From Nocardia arizonensis (GTDB lineage Bacteria; Actinomycetota; Actinomycetes; Mycobacteriales; Mycobacteriaceae): a stretch of 64,000 bases of DNA. Where the stretch lies: positions 1-64,000 of the forward strand of contig NZ_LGYZ01000133.1 of NCBI RefSeq assembly GCF_001310275.1, written 5' to 3'. Position 1 is the first letter of the stretch. Every line of letters starts with the position of its first letter. This document shows positions 1-8,780 of the stretch, piece by piece. A model generated the notes under the pieces. That model saw only the letters and a program-made list of their open reading frames with translations, ran no database searches and was not told where the DNA came from. The position numbers and the translations under genes are program-made.

Positions 1-94
1 CGGCGGTGTTCAATACGATTTGCCAGAGGTTTCATCGCAGGCATCCCCGCGTCGCCGTGAGGTCGACGTGGTTGCCCGATCGGGAGATCCGCGG

Positions 95-706
95 ATGGAG
101 ATCGACATCACCTGCCCGAGTTGCGGGCGGCTGGACTGGGTGCAGAGTGTGCCCGCGTTGTGCTCGGACGGGACCGCAGTCTCGTTCGGCAGCGGATCGT
201 ATTCGGGGTTCGGTATCTCGAGCGGTGGGTTGGTGCCGGTGTTCGGCACCATGACCGTCGATCGCACCCATACCTCCGCGTTGGCCGGTAGTTTCGCTCG
301 CGAACCCGCCTGGAAGCCGACGCGACGGCTGACCCGTTGGGGCTGTCTGTTGCTGATTCCCGCGTTCTTCATGGCCCTCGTCCTGACCCTCGGCATCATC
401 TTCTCCACGGACCCAGGAGGAGGCCAGGTGAACATGGCTCTGGCAGGGGTGTTCATGGTCGGGTTCACCGCGTCACCGGGCCTGTTGTGCCTGGCTGTCG
501 TGTGGGCTCGCTGGCGTCACAACAACCGGATCCGGCGCGGGCGCCCGGCTGCGCACGGGCTGTGGCGGGCCGGGTTCTACTGCCATCGGTGTGGTTGGGC
601 GTTCTGGCCGTATTCGCCGGTGGCGGGTATTCCGGTGCGACAGCCGTTGTCGCCGCAGCAGTTCCGCGGGTATGTGTGGCAGGTCGGCCGCTACTTCGTC
701 AGCTGA
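95..706 (+). CDS. Zinc-ribbon membrane protein of unknown function
   Basis: 203-residue protein. The N-terminus has a CPSCG zinc-ribbon half and the C-terminal part a CHRCGW knuckle. Between them lie two hydrophobic segments at about residues 90-105 and 113-135, likely membrane helices separated by a short Gly-rich loop. The ATG at 95 puts the first CxxC at the very start of the protein; a TTG at 20 would add an unstructured Arg-rich extension without a ribosome site. The arrangement suggests a small inner-membrane protein with cytoplasmic metal-binding ends. I recognise no family and it stands apart from the array that begins at 1.7 kb. Confidence 0.6.
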   Translation: MEIDITCPSCGRLDWVQSVPALCSDGTAVSFGSGSYSGFGISSGGLVPVFGTMTVDRTHTSALAGSFAREPAWKPTRRLTRWGCLLLIPAFFMALVLTLGIIFSTDPGGGQVNMALAGVFMVGFTASPGLLCLAVVWARWRHNNRIRRGRPAAHGLWRAGFYCHRCGWAFWPYSPVAGIPVRQPLSPQQFRGYVWQVGRYFVS

Positions 707-907
707 TCCACCCTCCTGTAGCACGCATCCCATCGGCGGATACTCACCCCGTTCATCCTCGAACGAATCGCCGTCCCTGAGTCGGTGAACTGTTGCGAGG
801 TCGTTGGCAATGCTGTGTTTCAGCGTCGGCCAACGAGCCAAGCGATTCGGTGCTCGCTGACGGTGTGACGCGCAACTGATCCGAAGTGGTCGCTGCCGAG
901 CCCGGCG

Positions 908-1456
908 TCATGTCGATTGGTCGGTCGGTGCCGAGTCACCCGCTGTCGTCGGTGGTCGAGCACTGCCGGTACCGGCCTGTGGCTCCTCGGTCTGCACGGC
1001 GTGGTCGGGGGTGGTGTCGGTCGGTGCGGCGACGTCGGCGGACTCGGCTGGCTCGTTGGGCTGTGTTCGAGCGAGGGTGATGAGTTGGCGGACTTGTTTC
1101 GGGGTGATCTCGAGCAGGTCGGCGACGTCGTCGTCGGTGTGGCCGGGCTGGTCACGAATGATCGCCGCCGCGTGGCCCTGGTCGGCGCGCAGACCCGCGA
1201 TCTGGGTAGCGGCTTCGTCTTCGACGACGCTGATCCGGCGTCGTAGTTCGGTGATCTCGGCGTCGCGTTTGGTCTCGCACGCGGTGATCGCCTGCCAGTC
1301 GGTGAGGTAGCGGCGCACCGCCGCGGACACTTCGCGGTCGCGTTCGCGGGCGAGTTCGCGGCGTCGGCGCACCCGCTCACGTGAGCGCTGCACCCGCTGG
1401 GTCATTTCCGGTGATCGAGCCGTGCGCGGCGAGCGCGGTGGTCGACGTTCAGCCAT
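908..1456 (-). CDS. Coiled-coil protein with HTH-like segment
   Basis: 182 residues. The N-terminal half is extremely rich in Arg and Glu and should form a long basic coiled coil. Around residues 105-130 the pattern D-V-A-D-L-L-E-I-T-P-K-Q-V-R-Q-L-I resembles a sigma-70 region-4-like helix-turn-helix. The C-terminus is a Pro/Thr/Glu-rich tail. The ATG at 1456 follows a clear GGAGG ribosome site. It is the only minus-strand gene before 39 kb and is divergent from the array starting at 1719. A DNA-binding accessory or regulatory role is plausible but inferred. Confidence 0.6.
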   Translation of the reverse strand: MAERRPPRSPRTARSPEMTQRVQRSRERVRRRRELARERDREVSAAVRRYLTDWQAITACETKRDAEITELRRRISVVEDEAATQIAGLRADQGHAAAIIRDQPGHTDDDVADLLEITPKQVRQLITLARTQPNEPAESADVAAPTDTTPDHAVQTEEPQAGTGSARPPTTAGDSAPTDQST

Positions 1457-1718
1457 GTGCTGACCTCCAACAAATCCGGCCAGCCTGCTGATCCTCCACC
1501 ACCGATGCTACTCCCCGCCCGCGGGCGTGATCACCGATCGTGTCCTCGCGTCCGACAGACGACCACCGCGACGTCACCGCCCTGTTCAGGGTCGTCCCCC
1601 GACCGACAGGCATCGACGGCGCTCCGCGGTGCTTGCTCGCTGTGGCGTTGCGCTGCGGCCCCTGTTCCCGCACACCGCCATCGACATCCCCGTATCGCTC
1701 ACCGAAAGGAGTTTCGCC
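1457..1718. promoter_or_regulatory. Divergent intergenic region at head of rightward array
   Basis: 262 bases between the minus-strand coiled-coil gene and the first rightward DUF4192 gene. Both genes should be transcribed from it. It contains a 12-bp perfect palindrome (CGCCCGCGGGCG, 1516-1527), but in DNA this GC-rich that is weak evidence for an operator. I see no convincing -10/-35 pair and no coding potential of its own. The ribosome site GAAAGGA of the rightward gene lies at its right end. Confidence 0.4.
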
Positions 1719-2789
1719 GTGTCCACCCCCATCCCATTCCCGTCTGCGAGCCGGTTGATCGCGTCGGTGCCCGGCATCATCGGGTTCCTCCCGCAGCGAT
1801 CGTTGATCCTGATCCTGATCCCGGCCACGACCGATCCCGGCCACGACGAGCCGGCGGCGCTTCCCCACTTCGATCTCACCGAGGATCCCGCCTCGATCAC
1901 CGACCGCCTCGCTCCCCTGCTCACGACGCTGGGTCCGGCGATCGGTTACGTGCTCGTCATCGACGACCGACTACACCCTCCACACCACGACCCGACCACG
2001 ACCACGACCGGCCAGATCCGCCATCACCGCCTGGTCGAACACGTGGTGCGCGCGTTGACCGACAGTTCTGTCCGGTGGCAGGGGAGCTTCGCGACTACCG
2101 CGATCGTGGCGGGCGGGGTGTGGTGGTCGCTGTCGGGGCCCGCCGATTCCGGGACCCTACCCGACCCCGCTCACTCCCCCTTCGCGCGCGAGCGCGCGGC
2201 GCTCGGGGTACCGGTGCTGGCGTCCAGGACCGCGCTGGCCGACTCGCTGGCTACCGATCCCGCACTCGCCGAACAGGTCTCGGCGGCACTGCCCCAGGCT
2301 CTCGCCGACGTCCACGGCCGCCGCGCGGGGATCGCCCACGCCGAGGCGATCTCGGATCAGGACCGTCGTGACCTGGAAGCGGTGCTGTATGCGATCGCCG
2401 ATCACGCCGCCGGGGAGGAGTTCACCGCGGGTCGCCTCGCACGGCTGGGGGCCGCGCTCGGTATCCCGGCGGTGGAGCGATGCCTGCCCGCGACCGCCGC
2501 CGGTGCGCACGCCGTCGCGGCCGAGGGCTTGTGGGTGTTGTTGACCCGCAGCCTGACCGGCCCCCACCGCGCCCACCCGGCGGTTCTGCTCGCCCGCAGC
2601 GCCCACCTGCGCGGCGACGGCGTGCTGGCCCGGATCGCCGTCACAACAGCGCTGGAAGCCGACCCCGCCGACCTCTACGCCCGCCTGCTCTACGCCGTGA
2701 TCGAACGCGGCCTGCCGCCCCGGGCACTGAACCGGCTCACCCGCTCGGCCACCACCGCCGCCGCCGACCTCGGCATCACCATCGGCTGA
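1719..2789 (+). CDS. DUF4192 domain protein (copy 1)
   Basis: 356 residues from a GTG preceded by GAAAGGAG. The N-terminus has the DUF4192 signature: a short S-A-S-R-L-I-A-S-V-P segment, G-F-L-P, then a hydrophobic strand with S-L-I-L-I-L-I. A V-V-I-D-D-R type strand follows near residue 85. The C-terminal 150 residues are Ala/Leu-rich helices of the kind that close this family. DUF4192 is common in Actinobacteria and has no established function. A second, diverged copy follows at once, so the pair looks like an old tandem duplication. No catalytic residues can be named. Confidence 0.8.
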   Translation: MSTPIPFPSASRLIASVPGIIGFLPQRSLILILIPATTDPGHDEPAALPHFDLTEDPASITDRLAPLLTTLGPAIGYVLVIDDRLHPPHHDPTTTTTGQIRHHRLVEHVVRALTDSSVRWQGSFATTAIVAGGVWWSLSGPADSGTLPDPAHSPFARERAALGVPVLASRTALADSLATDPALAEQVSAALPQALADVHGRRAGIAHAEAISDQDRRDLEAVLYAIADHAAGEEFTAGRLARLGAALGIPAVERCLPATAAGAHAVAAEGLWVLLTRSLTGPHRAHPAVLLARSAHLRGDGVLARIAVTTALEADPADLYARLLYAVIERGLPPRALNRLTRSATTAAADLGITIG

Positions 2790-2791
2790 GA

Positions 2792-2822
2792 ACCCCGGCA
2801 TCCGCTACTCGGCCGCCGGGGT
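2792..2822 (+). terminator. Possible terminator after DUF4192 copy 1
   Basis: Perfect 8-bp inverted repeat ACCCCGGC / GCCGGGGT (2792-2799 and 2815-2822) with a 15-nt loop, starting three bases after the stop codon. There is no U-tract, which is usual for actinobacterial hairpins, so function is uncertain. Confidence 0.35.
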
Positions 2823-3056
2823 CCGCGCACAGCCACCCCGCGCCCGGCGCATCGCAGCACCGGCACCTCCGCCGAATCGGCGAAAAACGGGTTGCCGTAC
2901 CGATATCAGCCGCTCAGCGCAGCCGCAGCCGAACCGAAATCGTCTGTCACACCCTCGGATACGTGCCTGTAGCCGAACTACGCAGCCGCGATGGACACCA
3001 CGGCAGCGGCGGCACTCCCATCTATCTCCCTATCTCCACCAGCGAAGGGATCTCTC

Positions 3057-4088
3057 GTGCTCGACTACGAAACGCCGTCCCCGCCGCGCGAGTGGATCAC
3101 CTCGATCCACTCCGCGTTGGACTTCACCCCGACCCGATCACTCATCGTGATCGGGCTCCCCGACCAGCACACCGACCAAGCCCGTGCTTCGGTGTCGTGC
3201 GTCGAATTCAGCGCCAGCGCACCGATCCTTGCTGCGTGGCTGCGACGCCGCCTCGCCTCCGCCGATACCGGGATCGGATACGCGATCCTCATCGACGACC
3301 GCCTCACCCCCACGACCACACCCGAATCCGACCATCCCGGATACCGGCTGACCGAATACCTCACCGACGCATTCGCCGGAGGTCCTGTCCCGATCGCGGC
3401 GAGCTGGGCGACCCACGCACTCACCCCCGACCAACCCTGGTGGCCGCTGCCCGCGACCGAGGACTCGACCACGACACGGCACCTCCCCGCCACGCTTCCC
3501 GCCTTGTCCCACACCCAACGCTTGGGCGAGGTATTGACACCGGACCTCGACCTGTTCGACGCGGTCACCGCCGAGCTCCCGGCCGCGCTCGACGCACGCG
3601 CGTGCCGCCTCTGGGCCGACCACGACGAGCACGTGCGCGATCTCGACCGCCGCGACCTGGAACTGGTCCTCGAGACGATCGCCGATATCGACGACGGCGC
3701 CACCCCGACCGCGCGGCGACTCGCGCGCGTCGCTGTCGCCCTGTCGGTTCCCGCGGTCTCCCAATGCCTGCACGCCACCGCCGCGAGCGAATACGCCGAC
3801 ATCGCCGAGACGTTGTGGGCACTGTTGGGTCGCTGCCTGAACGGGCCGCTGCGCGCGACCCCGGTGATGTTGCTGGCCTACAGCGCGTTCCTGCGCGGTG
3901 ACAGCGAACTGACCGCGGTCGCGACCTCGGTCGCGCTGCACGCCAACCCCGGCGAAATCACCGCACGGCTGATCTACGCCGCCTTCGACAACCCCCTGCT
4001 CGCCGAGTCCCTCGACATCAACGTGCGTTTCGGCGCCGCCGCCGCGACCGACCTCGGAATCACCATCGACCACACCGGCACCGACTGA
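3057..4088 (+). CDS. DUF4192 domain protein (copy 2)
   Basis: 343 residues from a GTG with GAAGGGA upstream. It keeps the landmarks of the previous gene: F-T-P-T-R-S-L-I-V-I-G-L near the N-terminus, an I-L-I-D-D-R-L-T-P strand, and a helical C-terminus with V-A-V-A-L-S-V-P-A-V-S-Q-C-L matching V-E-R-C-L in copy 1. Overall identity by eye is moderate, so the duplication is not recent. Function unknown. The preceding 267-base gap holds only the hairpin at 2792 and a long untranslated leader. Confidence 0.78.
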   Translation: MLDYETPSPPREWITSIHSALDFTPTRSLIVIGLPDQHTDQARASVSCVEFSASAPILAAWLRRRLASADTGIGYAILIDDRLTPTTTPESDHPGYRLTEYLTDAFAGGPVPIAASWATHALTPDQPWWPLPATEDSTTTRHLPATLPALSHTQRLGEVLTPDLDLFDAVTAELPAALDARACRLWADHDEHVRDLDRRDLELVLETIADIDDGATPTARRLARVAVALSVPAVSQCLHATAASEYADIAETLWALLGRCLNGPLRATPVMLLAYSAFLRGDSELTAVATSVALHANPGEITARLIYAAFDNPLLAESLDINVRFGAAAATDLGITIDHTGTD

Positions 4089-4332
4089 ACCACCGCGCCG
4101 TCCGACGACCCGCCGCCGGCCCGGCGCGCGGTCACGCCACCGCGCCAGCGATCCCCTCGGGCCGCACCACACCCGGCGCGACCTCACCGGCACCGCCCAG
4201 TCACAGGCCGCCACCCGACGGGATCGACACCTACCCGACGCGATCGACCGACTCCGGTTACCGGGTGCTCGCGTCTTCCCGCCTCTGCTTCGCCCTGGCG
4301 GGCGACTTCGACCGAGAAAGGCGGTCCGTTCC

Positions 4333-5292
4333 GTGCCCATGTCCATCATTACCGGCCCCGCCGTATCGCGTGGCACCCGCCGCGCCCGCCGCCCGGTCAT
4401 TTCCCTTGGTGCGGTGGATTTCTCGCTCGCACCGGGCCCGGACCTGCTCGACTACGACCACTATCTCCTGTCGCTGTCGAGCGGCAAGGACAGCCAAGCG
4501 ATGGCAGATGTCCTGGTCGAGGTGTTCCACCGCCTCGGCGTGCTGGACCGGGTCACCACCGTCCACGCCGACTTGGGCCGCGTCGACTGGCCCGAAACAT
4601 CGGCGCTCGCGCGAGAACACGCTGAGTACTACGGGCTGCGCCATGAGGTGGTAGCCCGCACCGGCGGCGATCTGCTCGACCGCGTCACCGAACGCGGCAA
4701 GTGGCCATCGCATAGAAACCGTTGGTGCACAAGCGATTTCAAGAGATCACCGGCGCGGCGGGTGATCACGATGCTGGTCGCGGAATCCCGCGCCGCCGGG
4801 ATCGTCGACCGCCCGATCAAGGTCTTACACGCGATGGGTCATCGGGCCCAGGAATCGCGGGAACGCAGCAGACGGCCCGCGTTCGTGCACGAGCCCGGCC
4901 GGACGTGTCCGTGCCCGTCGTGTGCCGCCGCCCGCGCGGACGGGAATCCTCCCAAGGGCGGTGTCTCGAACTCGCGACGGATCGTGGACACCTGGCTGCC
5001 CATCCACGCCTGGGACCTGGCCACGGTGTGGGCACGGATCGCGGCGGCGGGCACCCGGCCACACAGTTCCTACCGGGCTGGATTCGGGCGAGCGTCGTGT
5101 GTGTTCTGCATCTATTCGTCCAGGTCAGGGCTGGTTCGGGCCGCGCGCCTGCACCCGGAGTTGGCCGCGCAGTACGCGGCGGTCGAGGCCGAGATCGGGC
5201 ACCGCTTCCGGGTGGATGTGTCCATGGCCGAGGTGATCGCCGACGCCGCCAGCGATACCGGTGCCGGGGTGGTCGCCGACCGGATCGACTGA
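4333..5292 (+). CDS. PP-loop PAPS-reductase-like enzyme
   Basis: 319 residues, GTG start (an ATG lies two codons downstream). Residues 47-54 carry the PP-loop S-L-S-S-G-K-D-S of adenine-nucleotide alpha-hydrolases, the group containing PAPS reductase (CysH) and DndC. The expected strand V-H-A-D-L-G follows. The C-terminal half has CPCPSC (around residue 195) and CVFC (around 257), possible metal or Fe-S ligands. It lacks the short catalytic Cys tail of true CysH and has no assimilation genes around it, so sulfate reduction is unlikely. Nucleic-acid or small-molecule modification is more plausible. It is the first gene of a run that includes a DNA methyltransferase and a second PP-loop protein. 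The 244 bases before it appear non-coding. Confidence 0.75.
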   Translation: MPMSIITGPAVSRGTRRARRPVISLGAVDFSLAPGPDLLDYDHYLLSLSSGKDSQAMADVLVEVFHRLGVLDRVTTVHADLGRVDWPETSALAREHAEYYGLRHEVVARTGGDLLDRVTERGKWPSHRNRWCTSDFKRSPARRVITMLVAESRAAGIVDRPIKVLHAMGHRAQESRERSRRPAFVHEPGRTCPCPSCAAARADGNPPKGGVSNSRRIVDTWLPIHAWDLATVWARIAAAGTRPHSSYRAGFGRASCVFCIYSSRSGLVRAARLHPELAAQYAAVEAEIGHRFRVDVSMAEVIADAASDTGAGVVADRID

Positions 5293-5394
5293 ACCCGCGA
5301 TGACCCGCCGCTGCGACCGGCTCCGGTCCGTTTCCTGGCACGCCGAGCCTTCCCTCTCCACGCATCATCCGAACTCGCAGAAAGGCGAGAGATT

Positions 5395-5937
5395 GTGAGT
5401 GACAACGAGATCGACGCCTATCACCCCGATTTCGATCCGTACATGCCCGATGAGCATCGGATCGAGGACGCGGTGAAGGTGTACATGGTGTTCGAGGACG
5501 GCCGCTGGTGTCTGGACGCGTTGATCCAGCAGGGCGATCCCCTCGACGAGGTGACCGGCACCCGGTGCAGCTACGAGCAGCCGCGCGAGGATTGCGCGGT
5601 CTGCTCGACCCCGCAGGGCCTGGCCGCTGTCGAGGCCGCCGACCGCGCCCCGATGCCCACCCCGCGCGAGTTACTGGACATGCTGGCCGCGGAGTTCGGT
5701 GTCGTTCTCGTACCGGCCGCGATGGCAGGACCCGGACCCCACATCACGCGCCTGAGCGCGCAGATCCAGCAACTGCTCAACAGGCGCAGCGAAGTCGACC
5801 AACTCGGCGAACAACTGCGCGAAGCCTTCGTCGCCGCGGTCGAACTGGCGACCTACCTCAACACCCAGCCCCGGCACGGACGACTGCACACTGTGCGGTC
5901 CCTGATCGCCCGCATCACCAGGAACCCCAGCTCATGA
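5395..5937 (+). CDS. Hypothetical acidic protein with central Cys pair
   Basis: 180 residues, GTG start after AGAAAGGCGAG. The N-terminal 40 residues are Asp/Glu-rich (D-A-Y-H-P-D-F-D-P-Y). A C-S-Y...D-C-A-V-C-S segment near residues 62-75 might bind metal. The C-terminal 70 residues are amphipathic helices. No family recognised. Its stop overlaps the next start (ATGA), so the two are translationally coupled. It lies between the first PP-loop gene and the methyltransferase. Confidence 0.6.
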   Translation: MSDNEIDAYHPDFDPYMPDEHRIEDAVKVYMVFEDGRWCLDALIQQGDPLDEVTGTRCSYEQPREDCAVCSTPQGLAAVEAADRAPMPTPRELLDMLAAEFGVVLVPAAMAGPGPHITRLSAQIQQLLNRRSEVDQLGEQLREAFVAAVELATYLNTQPRHGRLHTVRSLIARITRNPSS

Positions 5938-6290
5938 CCCACCCTGCCGGGGTGGCGGCGGCCTGCGGGTGCCCCGAGTCCGCATCCTCGGTCGTGGGCG
6001 GTGTCCATGTCCGCCATCACCCGCGGTGTCTGCACGGTGAACCCCGCCGCTACGTCTGGTCCTACGCGGGCGCCTTGTACACCGGCAGCCTGGCCGACTA
6101 CGGCGAGCACTTCGAATCCCTGGACCCCGACGCCCGCCACCGGCTCACCGCCGCCGGGGACGAGTTACGCACCTGGACCGAGCACTACCAGCTGCACGTC
6201 ACCACCACCATGACCCCTGAGCACCGCGTGCTCTGTCGCCTCGCCGTCACCGGGGAATGGGTCGACCTGCTCATCGACATGTCCCGTTGA
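5934..6290 (+). CDS. Hypothetical protein coupled to upstream gene
   Basis: 118 residues. The ATG overlaps the preceding stop by four bases (ATGA). The N-terminus has C-G-C-P and H-H-P-R-C-L-H, an H/C-rich stretch that could hold a zinc ion. A Tyr/Trp-rich segment R-Y-V-W-S-Y and helices follow. No family recognised. Coupling implies a fixed ratio with the 180-residue protein before it. Confidence 0.58.
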   Translation: MTHPAGVAAACGCPESASSVVGGVHVRHHPRCLHGEPRRYVWSYAGALYTGSLADYGEHFESLDPDARHRLTAAGDELRTWTEHYQLHVTTTMTPEHRVLCRLAVTGEWVDLLIDMSR

Positions 6291-6431
6291 CGCCCAGGCG
6301 CGCCGGCGCAGCTCCGGACGTTCGAGTCCGCCGACGCCCCGCCGAGTGCGCGGCCCGCGGTGCGGCGTCGCCCCGACGGCGGGCTGCCGAGCCCCTCGTG
6401 TCCCTGCCCCCAGTGTGAAAGGTGATCATCG

Positions 6432-7241
6432 ATGGCTGTCAGAACCTCGGTGCCGGTGCCCGAGTTCGCTCGCGAGATCCTGGCCGAGTCTCGCATCGAG
6501 GGCAACAACCTGGTGTTGCCCCAGCAGTTGAGCCACGCCGACTACCGGAAGATCAACAGGGTCATCGAATCCATGGGCGGGCGATGGAACCGCCAGGCGC
6601 GCGCCCACGTCTTTCCCGACGATCCCACCGAGATCATCGCCGCCGCCCTCGCGCGCGGCGCGACCCCCAACACCGACCGGAAAGTCCTGACCGGGTATTT
6701 CGCGACTCCCGAACCGGTGGCCCGCCATCTCGTGGCCGGTCCGCATGCCGGGATCGCGGCTCTGCCGCCGGGTGCGCGTGTGCTCGAGCCCTCAGCCGGG
6801 GACGGTGTGCTGGTGCGGGCGATCCTGGCCACCAACCCCGGCGTGGAGATCACCGCCGTCGAACCCGACCCCACCCGTGCCGCCGCGATCGACTACGACC
6901 CGCGGGTCACCATCGTCATCGACGGATTCGACGAATTCGCCGCCACCGCGGAACCCGGGTACGCCGCGGTGGTGATGAACCCGCCCTTCGCATTACCCGG
7001 GCGGGCGACGGTGTGGATGGACCACCTCTACACCGCCTGGAACCTGCTCGACCAAGGCGGGCAACTGCTGGCCCTGGCGCCCGAGAACTACACCTACCGC
7101 GCCGACCGCGACCACCACGCCATGCGCGAGTTCATCACCGCCCACGGCGGGTACGAGTCACTGCCGCCCGGATCGTTCGCCACCTCCGGCACCGGCACCG
7201 CCGCCGTGCTCCTGCACGCCCGCCGCCCCCACGACCACTGA
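6432..7241 (+). CDS. Orphan N6-adenine-type DNA methyltransferase
   Basis: 269 residues, ATG after GAAAGG. A 60-residue N-terminal segment (Y-R-K-I-N-R-V-I-E-S-M-G-G-R-W) precedes the catalytic fold and may help recognise DNA. Motif I is V-L-E-P-S-A-G-D-G-V-L (about residue 117). Motif IV is N-P-P-F (about 183), which is typical of N6-adenine/N4-cytosine amino-methyltransferases. No large target-recognition domain and no adjacent restriction nuclease are present, so it is an orphan enzyme. On mobile elements such enzymes often mark DNA against host restriction. It sits between two PP-loop proteins. Confidence 0.8.
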   Translation: MAVRTSVPVPEFAREILAESRIEGNNLVLPQQLSHADYRKINRVIESMGGRWNRQARAHVFPDDPTEIIAAALARGATPNTDRKVLTGYFATPEPVARHLVAGPHAGIAALPPGARVLEPSAGDGVLVRAILATNPGVEITAVEPDPTRAAAIDYDPRVTIVIDGFDEFAATAEPGYAAVVMNPPFALPGRATVWMDHLYTAWNLLDQGGQLLALAPENYTYRADRDHHAMREFITAHGGYESLPPGSFATSGTGTAAVLLHARRPHDH

Positions 7242-7361
7242 CACCGGCACTCATCCGAACCACCGGTCTGCACCGACGCCGGGCCACCGCTGTCGATTCC
7301 GGCCAAGGTCGCGGTCCTGTGCACGCCGGACCGCGTCATCGTGCTGAAAGGAACGGCTCCC

Positions 7362-8615
7362 ATGCGCGAGGACGTCGAGGGATTGTTCCCTCTCGCAACG
7401 CTTTTCGGTGACGAGGCGATGCCGATATGCTGGTCGTTCGGATTAGGCGTCGATAGCGCCGCCGGCGTTACCCGCACGCTGCTCGATCCGGGGTTCCGGC
7501 CCCCGCAGTTGCTCGATGATCTGTCGAACCTCACCGTGATGGTCGCCCAAACCGGTGACGAGTGGCGAGTGACCAATGACCTTGTCGCCCAACATATCCT
7601 GCCGCTGCTCGCTGCCCGTCGGGTGCGTTTCGTCGAAGTCGCGCGCGCCGGTCCGAGTGTCGCCGATGGGATCGTGGTCCTGCAAGACACCCGGACCCCG
7701 ACCCGGCTGCATCCCGACCCCGACGAGCACGGCTTCTACCCGCTCTCGGCCGAGCACCGCGGCAACGGCGTCATGCCCACCCTGGCAGGGCGCGCCTGCT
7801 CGGCCAAGGCCAAAGGCCAGCCCCTAGATGCTTGGCGCGCAACACATTTGGGTCCGCGACCCTACATCCACGCGATCGGTTATTCCGCAGAGGAGTCGGG
7901 GCGGATCGCCCGCGACACCTCGGTCACGATGGGCGGGCGCCGCCACCCGATCTACCCCTTGTACGAGGCGGGAATGACGCGCGCGATGAGCCAGGGCTAC
8001 CTGTACGGATTGTTCGGTGTGTGGTGGCCGAAAAGTTGCTGTAGGCAGTGTGGCTATATTTCGGTACCTAGCTGGCCCGATCAGCTCGCCCGCTACCGCA
8101 CCTTTCCCGAGGAAGCGTTCAAACATCTCGTCGACGAGTACTGCGCGCTGGCGCTCAACCATCGCAGTGGCCTGTTCGGGCCGGGTAAATCGTTGCGGGA
8201 CCGCCTGCGCGCCGACGGTGCTTGCGAGGTCCATGCCCTGGCCGACGCGGCGATGGATGTGTGTGAGTGGGCGGTGTATCGGGTACGGCGCTGCTACAGC
8301 GCCCGCGCCCAAGCATGGCGCGCGGTCGAGATCATCCACCGCGCCGACCGCGCCGAGGCCGAGCGGTTCATCGGCAACCTCGCCGATAGCCTCCAGATAG
8401 CTGTCCGTGTCGACGGTGAGCACACCCGGCTCTGGCTGACCGTCGAGACCGAGGACTATCCACGCCTGGAAGAGTTCTTCGTCGCGGCCCCGAACACGAT
8501 AAACCCGAAGAAACGTTCGGGTTTCGAGACCCGGTGGGGCGGACACGCCGACGAACGGCTGCTGGCACTCGAACACGCCGCCCTCCACTACGCGGACTCT
8601 CCGGTCGCCGCCTGA
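7362..8615 (+). CDS. Second PP-loop ATPase-like protein
   Basis: 417 residues, ATG after GAAAGGAAC (a GTG at 7341 lacks a ribosome site). Residues 25-32 read S-F-G-L-G-V-D-S, a variant PP-loop in which the usual G-G/K-D-S becomes G-V-D-S. A V-A-Q-T-G-D-E-W segment corresponds to the second conserved strand. The middle has K-S-C-C-R-Q-C-G (about residue 229), again a Cys cluster. The C-terminal third is unlike the 319-residue PP-loop protein at 4.3 kb, so this is not a simple duplicate. The likely chemistry is adenylation of a substrate; the substrate is unknown. Linkage to the methyltransferase suggests nucleic-acid modification, which is inference. Confidence 0.68.
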   Translation: MREDVEGLFPLATLFGDEAMPICWSFGLGVDSAAGVTRTLLDPGFRPPQLLDDLSNLTVMVAQTGDEWRVTNDLVAQHILPLLAARRVRFVEVARAGPSVADGIVVLQDTRTPTRLHPDPDEHGFYPLSAEHRGNGVMPTLAGRACSAKAKGQPLDAWRATHLGPRPYIHAIGYSAEESGRIARDTSVTMGGRRHPIYPLYEAGMTRAMSQGYLYGLFGVWWPKSCCRQCGYISVPSWPDQLARYRTFPEEAFKHLVDEYCALALNHRSGLFGPGKSLRDRLRADGACEVHALADAAMDVCEWAVYRVRRCYSARAQAWRAVEIIHRADRAEAERFIGNLADSLQIAVRVDGEHTRLWLTVETEDYPRLEEFFVAAPNTINPKKRSGFETRWGGHADERLLALEHAALHYADSPVAA

Positions 8616-8780
8616 GCGCCGGTTCCCCGGTTCCTCACGCCGACTGCCAGTTTCGCACTCCGCGCCCCGCGCCGCATCCGGTCCACACCGCGCCGAGAGC
8701 TGTTCCATTCCCGGCTCCCGATGCGGTTGCGGCTTCCGACGGCCCGGCGCGAGCTGGCCTGCCTCCCTACCGAAAGGACG

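Noticed and set aside
1516..1527. 12-bp palindrome CGCCCGCGGGCG
   Set aside because: Perfect GC palindromes of this length arise often by chance in DNA this GC-rich; kept only as a remark.
4333..5292. CysH (assimilatory PAPS reductase)
   Set aside because: It lacks the C-terminal catalytic Cys motif and any sulfur-assimilation neighbours, and has extra Cys clusters.
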